Source: Flaviflexus equikiangi
GTDB taxonomy: Bacteria; Actinomycetota; Actinomycetes; Actinomycetales; Actinomycetaceae
Direction: 5' to 3'
DNA length: 64,000 nucleotides
Assembly (NCBI RefSeq): GCF_014069875.1
Contig: NZ_CP059676.1
Location: forward strand, 2,046,001 to 2,110,000
Shown here in pieces: positions 17,077 through 25,228 of this stretch. Under the pieces are notes generated by a model. It searched no databases. It was not told the origin of the DNA and saw only the letters and a program-made list of their open reading frames with translations. Every line of letters begins with the position of its first letter. Position 1 is the stretch's first letter. The position numbers were made by a program, and so were the translations under genes.

Positions 17077-17110
17077 CCACTCGGTCGCCGCGTTGTCGTC
17101 TGGACATAGA

Positions 17111-17143
17111 ACTGCTCCCCCGAAGTGTTTTCGGGGGAGCAGT
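17111..17143 (-). terminator. terminator of the secreted nuclease gene
   Basis: ACTGCTCCCCCGA and TCGGGGGAGCAGT form a perfect 13-bp stem with a 7-nt loop, 28 bp past the nuclease stop codon. There is no T-run. Confidence 0.7.
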
Positions 17144-17170
17144 CATGAGTCAGATAATCTGACGGAAGGA

Positions 17171-20100
17171 CTAGCCTACGATGCGGTTGACTGTCGGGGT
17201 GTCGACGCCGTCGCCATCCCAGTCACCGATGAGGATCGTGTCGCTGGCCCGACCATAACCGATGGTCCAGTCAGCAGCCCCGCCCGCGAGAGCGTTGTTG
17301 ATGTGGAAGACATTGCCACGACGCAGGGAGACAGTGTCAACACCATCACCATCGAAGTCACCAGCAAACGCCTCATCACTCACCCGGCCGTAGTTGAACA
17401 CGGAATCCGCATCCCCACCACCAAGAGTGTTGTTGATGTAGAACGCATTCCCACGACTCACAGCAAGCGTGTCGACGTCATCGCCATCCCAGTCACCAAC
17501 GAGAACCTCATCACCGGCGCGACCGTAGTTGAACTCAACATCGGCGTTACCACCGGCAAGGGTGTTGTTCAGGTAGAACGTGTTGCCACGGCGAACACCG
17601 AACGTATCGGCGCCATCCCCATCCCAGTCACCGACGAGAACCTCATCGCCGACCCGGCCGAACTTGAACTCAGCAGCAGCGTTACCACCCGTGAGCGTGT
17701 TGTTGCCATAGAACGTGTTCCCACGACGCACAGCGAGTGTGTCATAGCCATCGCCGTCCCAGTCACCGACAAAGACCTCATCGCCGCGACGCCCGAAAGC
17801 GAACACGACATCAGCCTCGGTCGAGGTCCAGTCATTGGCAACGAAGAACACATTGCCCTTCAACGGAGCCACGGGACCCGGAGCGACATAGGTGAATGTC
17901 CACTGAGCAACAGCATCCTCAGCAAGGACATAGCCCTCGATCGCACGTGCGGTCACGACCGTGTCAGCCGTGATATCGACATCGCCGGTCACGACCGCGC
18001 CATCAATCACGTACTCGACACCCTCAACTACTGGAATCGAGACCGTGTTGCCGGCCTGGACAGGAGCCTCGGGCGTGACGGTCACGATCGGAGCAGTATA
18101 GGTGAATGTCCACTGAGCAACAGCATCCTCAGCAAGGACATAGCCCTCGATCGCACGCGCCGTCACGGTCGTGTCCTTCGTGATATCGACATCGCCAGTC
18201 ACGACCGCGCCATCAATCACGTACTCGACACCCTCAACCGTGGGGATCGAGACCGTGTTGCCATCCTGGACAGGAGCCTCAGGCGTGACAGTCACGATCG
18301 GAGCGACATAGGTGAACGTCCACTGAGCAACAGCATCCTCAGCAAGGACATAGCCCTCGATCGCACGTGCCGTCACGGTCGTGTCAGCAGTGATATCGAC
18401 ATCGCCGGTCACGACCGCGCCATCAATCACATACTCGACACCCTCAACCGTGGGGATCGAGACCGTATTGCCGGTCTGGACAGGAGCCTCAGGCGTGACA
18501 ACGACTTCGTCGTTGAGGCCGGGGATATCCAGGCCGACCTTAATCGGATCGTGGTCGGAGGAGCGGAACGGGTTGTCCGCCTGGAACAGGTTGGTCACGT
18601 TGTAGTTGTAGCGGGAGTATTCCATGCCGACAGACTCAACGGAGTTGATGTTCCAGACGGCAGTCTCGGTTACCCAATCCATGGCGTCTGCGCTGCCGAG
18701 GATGTGGTCGAGGGAGCCTGCGCGCAGGCCGAACGTGTACGTGTAGTAGTGCTCGCCGTCCAGGTTGCTCTGGTTGCGGAGAAGGTTGACGTAGCCGTCC
18801 GCCTCGAGGATCCGCATCGGATCTTCAGCGGAGTAGGAGTTGAAGTCACCCACGAGGAAGACCGGCATATCGCCGTACTCTTCGTCCGCGAAGGCGAGAA
18901 GTGCAGTTGCCTGCGCCTTGCGGTCGGGGTTTGCGTTGCCCTGCCCTGTGCCGTCATCGGTGCCGGAGCCCTTTGACTTGAAGTGGTTCGTGATTGTCGC
19001 GAACTGATCGCCAGCGGGATCGCCGTCAGCGTCGAGTGCCTGCCAGGCCTGGCCGAGGGGCTCGCGTGCGTTGCCGAAGGCGGAGGAACCGATGAGGATC
19101 TTCGAATCGCCGACGGGGACGACTTCGTCGACCTGGTAGATGAAGGCGAGTCGGATGACGTCCTCATCCTGCGGGAGAACCTCGGGTGACTCGACGTATG
19201 CCCACTTGGCGGAGCCTGCGTCTGCGTTGAGAGCATCGACGAGGTCGGAGACGGCGACGTCCCGGTCCTTGCCGAACGCGGCCGAGTTCTCGATCTCTTC
19301 AAGGCCGACGACAGAGGCGTCCAGCTCCTGGATAGCGGCAACGATCTTGCCTTCCTGGCGAGCCAGGTTGTCGGCGTCCCATGCGCCACGAGCATCACAG
19401 CCGCCGCGGACGGTGAGGGGGTTACCCGCACGGTCGTTGTACGAGGTGCAGCCGCGCAGGTCAGTGCCCAGGGTCGTGAAGTAGTTGAGAACGTTGAACG
19501 TTGCGATCGTCACGTCACCTTCGACCTCGGGTGCTTCGACGATCGCTGCGCGGGTGTCTTCGACGACAAGGAAGTCGTCGTTGTTGCCGGTGATGCGCTC
19601 GACGGGCTGAAGGTTCCACTGGTAGCGGTAGTCAAGGATGACAGGCTCGGACACGGTCACGTCTGCGCCTACACGGAGGGGAACCTCAGTGTTCAGGTAC
19701 GGGACGGGCGTGTTGTGGTCGTTGAAGTTGAAGTTCGTGTAGCTGAACGACGAACCATCATCGAGGGTCAGCATCTTCGAGGCATTCTCGGCGACGAGTG
19801 CGTCGTGCTGGGCCTTCTCCGTGACCGGGTTGTAGATATCGGTCTCGGTGGGGAGCGGTGCGTCGTCCATTGCCAATGCGACCTGGCCGTAGACGTTCGT
19901 TTGGTACGTGTCGGTCACGGTGAACTGGACGTCGGTCACGTCGAGGAGCATACCCTCGAGAACCTCGCGCTGAGCATCCGTCACGAGATCGGCAGGAGTC
20001 ACGGCCGTCGGGACGGGAGCGTCGACGACCTCGTCGAGGATGGTGTAGGACTGGCCCGTGATCTGGGTGAGTCCGAAGTACTCGCCAGCGGTGCCGGTCA

Positions 20101-21001
20101 CCTCGATGTAGTCACCGAAGTCGACAGCATTGGCCGTTGTGGCCGAGTAGACGAAGACGCCGTGAGAGGCGTTGCCGATCGTGCCGCCGGTGCCCGGGGT
20201 CTGGATGTAGACGCCGTTGAAGCCGCTGTTCTTGTAGACGGCCGTGACCACACCGCGTGTGGTGACAACCTGTCCGTTGAGCGGAGTGGTGCTGCCGGTG
20301 CCCTGGATCTCGGCAATGGTTGTGGTGGTGGGGTCTGGATCCGGATCGGGGTCTCCACCGCCGGTACCACCGGAGTTCTGCGGAGTCGGGGTCGTTGCCC
20401 ACGTGAAGTCCGCCAAGTTGTTGTCGGTATCGGCACCAGCGGTACGGGTGATGGAACCGGAATCGGAGTTGCCACCCACAACTGCGGCCACGGCCGTCTC
20501 GTATCGCTCCGCAGTGCCCCAGCCGACCAGGTCGACGAGGCGGTCGTCGGCCGACAGGTCACCCTTAGGCAGGCCCGTCAGGCTTGTCGTGCCATCGACG
20601 AGCGCGAACACGCCGCCACCGCCGCCGGCGTTCAGGGTTGTCACGAGATCAGGCGCCGGGAGCGCTGCCCCGTTAGAGCCGTTCGATCCGCCCTGGATAA
20701 GGAAGTATCCTTCGGCAGGGACAGAGCCCGAGAGATTGACCGAAGCAGTCGCGTTCGCGTTGGTTGCCGGGATGTACTGCAGCGACAGCCCATCGAGGCT
20801 GATCGCCTCATCGGTGGGGTTGTACAGCTCGATGAACTTGTTCGTGTATGCCTGGTTGGCGGAGCCGCCGCGAGCAAAGACTTCGTTGATAACGACGTCA
20901 CTGCCATCCGTTTCCGCCTGGGCGGGTATCGCCCATATCGGTGACACAATCAGCGCACCAGCACCGATTAATGCCACTCTCTTGGTGAAGAATGATTTCA
21001 T
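17171..21001 (-). CDS. secreted ExeM/NucH-type extracellular nuclease with C-terminal repeat module
   Basis: This is a secreted endonuclease predicted to degrade extracellular DNA (1,276 residues). Domains: Sec signal peptide (about 1-29, ending PAQAETD); lamin-tail domain (about 35-170, starting VVINEVFARGG); a Pro/Asp/Thr linker and an OB-like domain (about 220-370); and an EEP-type catalytic domain (about 497-823) with IATFNVLNYF, VVGLEEIENSAAFG, LVGDFNSYSAEDP and the final FRSSDHDPIKVGL. Then come three 70-residue repeats (about 832-1042) and five repeats of about 45 residues with GDWDGDGxDT loops (about 1044-1276). There is no LPxTG signal. The last module is shared with the 5'-nucleotidase at 27374-31705. 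The gene is monocistronic with a PHO-box-like promoter. Confidence 0.92.
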   Translation of the reverse strand: MKSFFTKRVALIGAGALIVSPIWAIPAQAETDGSDVVINEVFARGGSANQAYTNKFIELYNPTDEAISLDGLSLQYIPATNANATASVNLSGSVPAEGYFLIQGGSNGSNGAALPAPDLVTTLNAGGGGGVFALVDGTTSLTGLPKGDLSADDRLVDLVGWGTAERYETAVAAVVGGNSDSGSITRTAGADTDNNLADFTWATTPTPQNSGGTGGGDPDPDPDPTTTTIAEIQGTGSTTPLNGQVVTTRGVVTAVYKNSGFNGVYIQTPGTGGTIGNASHGVFVYSATTANAVDFGDYIEVTGTAGEYFGLTQITGQSYTILDEVVDAPVPTAVTPADLVTDAQREVLEGMLLDVTDVQFTVTDTYQTNVYGQVALAMDDAPLPTETDIYNPVTEKAQHDALVAENASKMLTLDDGSSFSYTNFNFNDHNTPVPYLNTEVPLRVGADVTVSEPVILDYRYQWNLQPVERITGNNDDFLVVEDTRAAIVEAPEVEGDVTIATFNVLNYFTTLGTDLRGCTSYNDRAGNPLTVRGGCDARGAWDADNLARQEGKIVAAIQELDASVVGLEEIENSAAFGKDRDVAVSDLVDALNADAGSAKWAYVESPEVLPQDEDVIRLAFIYQVDEVVPVGDSKILIGSSAFGNAREPLGQAWQALDADGDPAGDQFATITNHFKSKGSGTDDGTGQGNANPDRKAQATALLAFADEEYGDMPVFLVGDFNSYSAEDPMRILEADGYVNLLRNQSNLDGEHYYTYTFGLRAGSLDHILGSADAMDWVTETAVWNINSVESVGMEYSRYNYNVTNLFQADNPFRSSDHDPIKVGLDIPGLNDEVVVTPEAPVQTGNTVSIPTVEGVEYVIDGAVVTGDVDITADTTVTARAIEGYVLAEDAVAQWTFTYVAPIVTVTPEAPVQDGNTVSIPTVEGVEYVIDGAVVTGDVDITKDTTVTARAIEGYVLAEDAVAQWTFTYTAPIVTVTPEAPVQAGNTVSIPVVEGVEYVIDGAVVTGDVDITADTVVTARAIEGYVLAEDAVAQWTFTYVAPGPVAPLKGNVFFVANDWTSTEADVVFAFGRRGDEVFVGDWDGDGYDTLAVRRGNTFYGNNTLTGGNAAAEFKFGRVGDEVLVGDWDGDGADTFGVRRGNTFYLNNTLAGGNADVEFNYGRAGDEVLVGDWDGDDVDTLAVSRGNAFYINNTLGGGDADSVFNYGRVSDEAFAGDFDGDGVDTVSLRRGNVFHINNALAGGAADWTIGYGRASDTILIGDWDGDGVDTPTVNRIVG
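17177..17870 (-). repeat. five DxDxDG-type repeats, C-terminal module of the nuclease
   Basis: Five protein repeats of about 45 residues follow the pattern FGRxGDEVxVGDWDGDGxDT, then xxVRRGNxFYxNNxLxGG. The acidic loops resemble calcium-binding FG-GAP/VCBS blades. Repeat 4 reads AGDFDGDGVDT and repeat 5 IGDWDGDGVDTPTVNR. The same order of variants occurs in the 5'-nucleotidase. Confidence 0.85.
17875..18505 (-). repeat. three tandem 210-bp repeats in the nuclease gene
   Basis: The copies have an exact 210-bp period (for example GGTGAATGTC at 17891 and 18101, GGTGAACGTC at 18311). Each encodes a 70-residue unit starting VTPEAPVQxGNTVSIP and ending AQWTFTYxAP. The copies differ at only a few positions. 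The fold looks like an all-beta spacer. Confidence 0.92.
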
Positions 21002-21066
21002 ATGATCTGTCCTCTTTGATTAGACCAGCCGAGTCACTTTTAGTGAATCTCCTCTACATTCTCATA

Positions 21067-21099
21067 GTCTGGTGACGCATTGGGGAAGTTTCTGTAAAC
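21067..21099 (-). promoter_or_regulatory. putative PHO box of the secreted nuclease (three 11-nt units)
   Basis: On the minus strand GTTTACAGAAA, CTTCCCCAATG and CGTCACCAGAC are contiguous 11-nt units. Each matches 5 or 6 of the 7 core positions of the PhoP unit (GTTCACC or GGTCACC). The array ends 66 bp upstream of the start codon, and a possible -10 (TATGAG) directly follows. It is weaker than the pstS box. Confidence 0.5.
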
Positions 21100-21241
21100 A
21101 GGAAGCGAAGCCCGAGGTCACGGGCGCATTCGATGAGGTGCACCTTGTTCCCGGCTGACATCCCGTGAGGTACGCACTCATGCAGTGTTCGCGGTAGAGT
21201 GATGGAGATCAAATGATTAGTTCATCGGAAGGAGATGGACG

Positions 21242-21709
21242 GTGACAGCATCCGCGAACAAGGGACCAGCAGTCCCATCTGACCTAGGCGGCTCGACCCT
21301 GCCCCCGGTTGAGGAGACCAAAAACTCTCGCTCGATCGGTGAACTCGTTGCGGGGATCAGCGAACGCTTCTCGCGCCTGATCCGCGATGAGATCGAGCTT
21401 GCGAAACTCCAGGCGACCGAGAAGGCGAAGAAGATTGGCCTCGGCGCTGTCATGCTGATCGTTGCCGGCGTTCTCGCGCTCTACGCGCTCGGCATTCTGC
21501 TCCTCGCGGCCGTGTGGGGCATCGCCAACGCCCTCCCACTGTGGATATCGGCTCTTATCGTCGGCTTCGCCCTTCTCCTGATCTGCGGCATTCTTGCACT
21601 GATCGGGCTCAAGAAGATCAAGGCCTCGAACGAGTACGTCGTCGATCCCAAGTCGGGAATCCTCAATGACATCGAAGCGGCGAAGAAGGGACTGGCACAC
21701 CATGAGTGA
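21242..21709 (+). CDS. actinobacterial Holin-X-type (phage holin family) membrane protein
   Basis: This 155-residue protein has two adjacent transmembrane helices (about 68-95 and 100-122), preceded by an amphipathic segment RSIGELVAGISERFSRLIRD that is characteristic of the Holin_3_6/Holin-X family. Despite the family name these are chromosomal housekeeping genes in actinobacteria, and no other phage gene is nearby. The GTG at 21242 follows GGAAGGAG by 7 nt. It overlaps the downstream DUF3618 gene by 8 nt, a conserved pairing. Function is unknown, probably envelope-related. Confidence 0.85.
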   Translation: MTASANKGPAVPSDLGGSTLPPVEETKNSRSIGELVAGISERFSRLIRDEIELAKLQATEKAKKIGLGAVMLIVAGVLALYALGILLLAAVWGIANALPLWISALIVGFALLLICGILALIGLKKIKASNEYVVDPKSGILNDIEAAKKGLAHHE

Positions 21710-21983
21710 CGCACCCAAGCGCAGCGCGGCCGACATTGAAGCCGACCTTCAGCGCACCCGTCAGGAGCTCACCGAGATCGTCGACGAGCTCGCGACCCGT
21801 GTCGACCCGAAGGCCAACGCGAAGGCTGCGGCTGACCAGGCGAAAGCGAAGGCGAACGAATTCGCTGCCAAAGCGAAAGCTGTTCCCGCTGACGCGAGTC
21901 ACGGCGATGCCGTCGCCATCGGAATCCTCGTCGCAGCGGCGGCGACTGTGCTCCTAGCGGGCTACCTCATCATCAAGAGGTAA
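21702..21983 (+). CDS. DUF3618 domain protein
   Basis: This 93-residue protein begins MSDAPKRSAADIEADLQRTR, the DUF3618 signature, followed by an Ala/Lys-rich coiled helix and a C-terminal transmembrane segment (AVAIGILVAAAATVLLAGYL). I chose the ATG at 21702 because the domain begins there and it overlaps the holin-like stop, implying coupling. It is probably an envelope partner of the preceding protein; molecular function is unknown. Confidence 0.88.
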   Translation: MSDAPKRSAADIEADLQRTRQELTEIVDELATRVDPKANAKAAADQAKAKANEFAAKAKAVPADASHGDAVAIGILVAAAATVLLAGYLIIKR

Positions 21984-21998
21984 AAACAGGGCGTGTGC

Positions 21999-22030
21999 TG
22001 ATGGGAGGAGCATCATCGCTCCTCCCATCA
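21999..22030. terminator. bidirectional terminator between DUF3618 gene and bldC
   Basis: TGATGGGAGGAGC and GCTCCTCCCATCA form a perfect 13-bp stem with a 6-nt loop between two convergent genes. Confidence 0.75.
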
Positions 22031-22042
22031 ATCATCGGGTGA

Positions 22043-22231
22043 TTACCGTCGCGCTGTCGCAGTGAGAAGCTTTTCAACCTCTTCCCTGCGGAAGCGGCGG
22101 TGACCCCCGAGGGTTCGAATCGACGATAGCTTTCCCGCGTTCGCCCATCTCGTCACCGTTTTCGGGTCGACATGGAAAAGCGCAGCCACCTGCGACGGTG
22201 TCAACAGATCGTTTTCGGTCTGTGTTTGCAT
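22043..22231 (-). CDS. bldC: BldC-like MerR-type DNA-binding protein
   Basis: This 62-residue single-domain winged helix-turn-helix protein reads LLTPSQVAALFHVDPKTVTR, then WANAGKLSSIRTLGGHRRFR. This is nearly the canonical BldC sequence, the developmental regulator conserved across actinobacteria that binds direct repeats cooperatively. It has no effector domain. It is a monocistronic gene on the minus strand, ending at a shared terminator. Targets in a non-sporulating relative are unknown. Confidence 0.92.
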   Translation of the reverse strand: MQTQTENDLLTPSQVAALFHVDPKTVTRWANAGKLSSIRTLGGHRRFRREEVEKLLTATARR

Positions 22232-22405
22232 TGGACCTCCTCAGCCTCACGGACGCTGTGTCCAGATTCGCAGTAAATGTCAGGATAATGCGGGGTCCAA
22301 GGTCCCGAATTCCAGAATTGAGGGTGGTGCCGTAGAATGTTGAGTGCCATCGTTGTACGTTTGAGGCACTGTAATTGACCGAACTAGTTGAGGGGGGTCG
22401 ACGCC

Positions 22406-22633
22406 ATGGGGCGCGGCCGTCAGAAGGCCAAGCAACGTAAAGTTGCTCGCAATTTGAAGTACTCCAGCCCGGATACTGACTACCGAGCGCTGGAGCGCGA
22501 GCTTGTCTCCAAAGGAGACGAGCCCGCTGACCAATCGGATGAGTTCGAGACCGAGTACTCAGGCTTCGAGTACGAGGACCCTTATGCCGACGAGGACGAC
22601 GAAGAAGAAGACGTCTACCCACTCGGCAGATAG
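22406..22633 (+). CDS. DUF3073 domain protein
   Basis: This 75-residue protein begins MGRGRQKAKQRKVARNLKYS, the DUF3073 signature, with a very basic N-terminus and a strongly acidic C-terminus (DEDDEEEDVYPLGR). The ATG at 22406 is chosen because the conserved domain begins at MGRGRQ; upstream residues of the open frame have no family support. Function is unknown. It is found next to purM in many actinobacteria, as here (convergent). Confidence 0.9.
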   Translation: MGRGRQKAKQRKVARNLKYSSPDTDYRALERELVSKGDEPADQSDEFETEYSGFEYEDPYADEDDEEEDVYPLGR

Positions 22634-22639
22634 TTTCTC

Positions 22640-22679
22640 AAGCTAGGAAGGGCGCGGATAATATCCGCGCCCTTAGCTT
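22640..22679. terminator. bidirectional terminator between DUF3073 gene and purM
   Basis: AAGGGCGCGGAT and ATCCGCGCCCTT are extended by AAGCTA/TAGCTT with a 2-nt bulge. The genes on both sides converge here. Confidence 0.8.
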
Positions 22680-22691
22680 GTGCCGATTTGT

Positions 22692-23765
22692 CTAGAGCCC
22701 CGTGTACATGCCGGTGAGGCGAACTCCTCCGCCGTTGACGCCCTTCGCGCCGCGGAGAGCCTCCCCACCATCGTCCGCCATGACCCTTCCCGCTTCCCAG
22801 GCGGGAATACCGGCAGCGGCACAGACGGAGATGACGCCCTGCGCGTGTTCCTCGGGAACAATCGCAAGCATGCCGACACCCAGGTTCAGTGTGGCCTCGA
22901 GGTCCTGTGTCGGGACCTGGCCGAGATCGGCGATGACACGGAAGATCGGCGGAACATCCCAACGGGAGACCTCTGCCAGCATGCCGATTGGCAGCACTCT
23001 GGCCAGGTTCGCCGCGAGTCCGCCTCCCGTCACGTGGCAGTAGGCGTGGACACGATCGGCGAGGTCGAGGCATACGTTGGTGTAGAGACGTGTGGGAACG
23101 AGCAGCTCTTCGCCGATCGTCGTGCCCAGTTCGTCGACGTGCTTCGTGTAATCCCAGCCGTTGACCTCGAGGACTTTCCGGACGAGGGAATAGCCGTTCG
23201 AGTGGATCCCTGAGGACGCCATGGCGATGACGATGTCGCCCGCGCGGACCCTGTCCGGCCCGAGGACGGCATCTGCCTCGACAACGCCCGTCGCGGCTCC
23301 CGCCACGTCATACTCATCCTCGCCGAGAAGACCCGGATGCTCTGCCGTCTCCCCGCCGAGCAGGGGCGTGCTGATGGAGGCGCAGGCGGCTGCGATGCCG
23401 CGGACGATGTCGGCGATCCGTTCGGGAACGACCTTGCCGCAGGCGATGTAGTCGGTCATGAGGAGGGGCTTCGCCCCCACCACCACGATGTCATCGACGA
23501 CCATGCCCACGAGATCCTGGCCGATCGTGTCGTGGATATCGAGAGCCTGAGCGATCGCGACCTTCGTACCCACACCGTCCGTCGATGTGGCGAGGAGGGG
23601 CTTCCGGTAGGCGAGGAGCTCCGAGGCGTCGAGGAGGCCGGCGAAACCGCCGACGCCGCCGATCACGTTCGGTCCGTGAGTCTTCGAGACGGCGGACTTC
23701 ATGAGCTCGACGGCGCGGTCACCAGCGCCCGTGTCGACGCCGGCTTGGGAATAGGTGATCTTCAT
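22692..23765 (-). CDS. purM: phosphoribosylformylglycinamidine cyclo-ligase PurM
   Basis: This is the AIR synthetase of purine synthesis, closing FGAM to AIR with ATP (357 residues). The start MKITYSQAGVDTGAGDRAV is followed by the family motifs STDGVGTK, DDIVVVGAKPL, LLGGETAEHPG and CHVTGGGLAANL. I chose the ATG at 23765, which overlaps the purF stop by 4 nt (ATGA). The much longer open frame upstream is an out-of-frame reading of purF. It is the last gene of the SCP-membrane protein-RNB-purF-purM operon. Confidence 0.97.
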   Translation of the reverse strand: MKITYSQAGVDTGAGDRAVELMKSAVSKTHGPNVIGGVGGFAGLLDASELLAYRKPLLATSTDGVGTKVAIAQALDIHDTIGQDLVGMVVDDIVVVGAKPLLMTDYIACGKVVPERIADIVRGIAAACASISTPLLGGETAEHPGLLGEDEYDVAGAATGVVEADAVLGPDRVRAGDIVIAMASSGIHSNGYSLVRKVLEVNGWDYTKHVDELGTTIGEELLVPTRLYTNVCLDLADRVHAYCHVTGGGLAANLARVLPIGMLAEVSRWDVPPIFRVIADLGQVPTQDLEATLNLGVGMLAIVPEEHAQGVISVCAAAGIPAWEAGRVMADDGGEALRGAKGVNGGGVRLTGMYTGL

Positions 23766-25228
23766 GAGTCCTCCGGTGCGGGATCGAGGCCTGCCGCCAC
23801 TCTCGTGTGGTCGACCGGCATAGGGTATTTTCCTGAGAAGCAGGCGGTGCACAGCGTAGACTCGGGGCGTGTCGTCGAGGCGATCATGCCTTCCTCGGAC
23901 ATGAAGCCGAGACTGTCGGCCCCGATCGACTGCCTGATCTGGTCGATGCTCAAGCCGGAGGCGATGAGCTCGGCCCGTGTCGCGAAGTCGATCCCGAAAT
24001 AGCAGGGCCAGACGACCGGGGGCGACGAGATGCGGATGTGGATCTCGGCTGCTCCCGCTTCGCGGAGCATGCGGACAAGCGCGCGCTGCGTGTTGCCGCG
24101 CACGATCGAGTCGTCGACGACGACGATGCGCTTGCCTGCGATGACTTCGCGCAGAGGGTTGAGCTTGAGCCGGATGCCGAGCTGACGCATGGTCTGGGTG
24201 GGTTGGATGAACGTACGGCCCACGTACGCATTCTTGACGAGACCCTGCGCGTAGGGAATACCGGATTCCTGTGCGTATCCGATCGCGGCCGGTGTTCCCG
24301 AGTCCGGGGTTGCGATGACGATATCGGCCTCGACGGGATGTTCGCGGGCGAGAACCCTCCCCATCTCGTTCCTCGCGGCGTTGACGTTGCGCCCGGCGAT
24401 CGTCGTGTCCGGCCTGGCCAGATAGACGTATTCGAAGATGCAGCCGCGGGGCGTGGCGTCGGCGAAGCGGCGCGATCTCATTCCCGACTCGTCGATGATG
24501 AGGAGCTCTCCGGGTTCGATCTCGCGGATAAAAGAGGCGCCGACGATATCGAGCGCGGCCGTTTCCGAGGCCACCACCCATCCCGAGCTGAGCCTGCCGA
24601 GGACGAGCGGGCGGAACCCGTAGGGATCGCGGGCCGCGTAGAGCGTGTGCTCGTCCATGAATGCCAGAGAGAAGGCGCCCTTGAGCTGCGGAAGCACTCT
24701 CATCGCAGCCTCCTCGAGCGACTGGTCCTCGTCTGAACACCCCAGGAGGGCGGTCATGACGGCCGTGTCCGTCGAGGATCCGCGGCCGAGCTCACCCGTG
24801 AGGTCTTCTCCCGACTTCTCTCTCACCAGCCCCATGAGTGCCTGAGTGTTGACGAGGTTGCCGTTGTGTCCGAGAGCGATCGTGCCGAAGGGTGTTGGCC
24901 CCAGTGTCGGCTGGGCGTTCGTCCAGGCGGACTTGCCGGTCGTCGCGTAGCGCACGTGACCGACGGCAATATGGCCTGTCAAGGGCCGCAGGTGGTCCTC
25001 GTTGAAGACTTGGGAGACGAGACCCATGTCCTTGTAGACGAGTATCTGCTCACCGTTGGAGGTCGCGATACCGGCGGATTCCTGCCCGCGATGCTGGAGC
25101 GCATACAGCCCGAAGTAGGTGAGGTGTGCGACGTCCTCTCCCGGGGCCCAGACCCCGAAGACGCCGCATTCGTCCTGTCCCTTGTCGTCTGGGTCCAGGA
25201 CCCGGGTCAATCGACCATCACCGTGCAT
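23762..25228 (-). CDS. purF: amidophosphoribosyltransferase PurF
   Basis: This is the first committed enzyme of purine synthesis (PRPP and glutamine to phosphoribosylamine), 488 residues. A 20-residue propeptide precedes the nucleophile Cys21 (DECGVFGVW), followed by the Ntn-hydrolase glutaminase domain (LYALQHRGQESAGI). The PRTase domain has the PRPP loop VVDDSIVRGNTQ. Cys residues of the C-terminal region are compatible with an iron-sulfur cluster as in the Bacillus-type enzyme. The start at 25228 overlaps the upstream RNB gene by 11 nt. Confidence 0.97.
   Translation of the reverse strand: MHGDGRLTRVLDPDDKGQDECGVFGVWAPGEDVAHLTYFGLYALQHRGQESAGIATSNGEQILVYKDMGLVSQVFNEDHLRPLTGHIAVGHVRYATTGKSAWTNAQPTLGPTPFGTIALGHNGNLVNTQALMGLVREKSGEDLTGELGRGSSTDTAVMTALLGCSDEDQSLEEAAMRVLPQLKGAFSLAFMDEHTLYAARDPYGFRPLVLGRLSSGWVVASETAALDIVGASFIREIEPGELLIIDESGMRSRRFADATPRGCIFEYVYLARPDTTIAGRNVNAARNEMGRVLAREHPVEADIVIATPDSGTPAAIGYAQESGIPYAQGLVKNAYVGRTFIQPTQTMRQLGIRLKLNPLREVIAGKRIVVVDDSIVRGNTQRALVRMLREAGAAEIHIRISSPPVVWPCYFGIDFATRAELIASGLSIDQIRQSIGADSLGFMSEEGMIASTTRPESTLCTACFSGKYPMPVDHTRVAAGLDPAPEDS

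Noticed and set aside
17875-18505. CRISPR array
   Set aside because: The tandem repeats here and in the 5'-nucleotidase gene are long coding repeats without spacers, and no cas genes are present in the window.
21242-21709. Prophage, suggested by the holin-family gene
   Set aside because: No other phage gene is near, and Holin-X plus DUF3618 is a conserved chromosomal pair in actinobacteria.
22692-24740. Very long N-terminal extensions of purM, and similarly of purL, purC, purA, pyrE and glgP
   Set aside because: In each case the extension is out-of-frame reading of the upstream gene or leader; homology, ribosome sites and ATGA overlaps support the shorter starts given.
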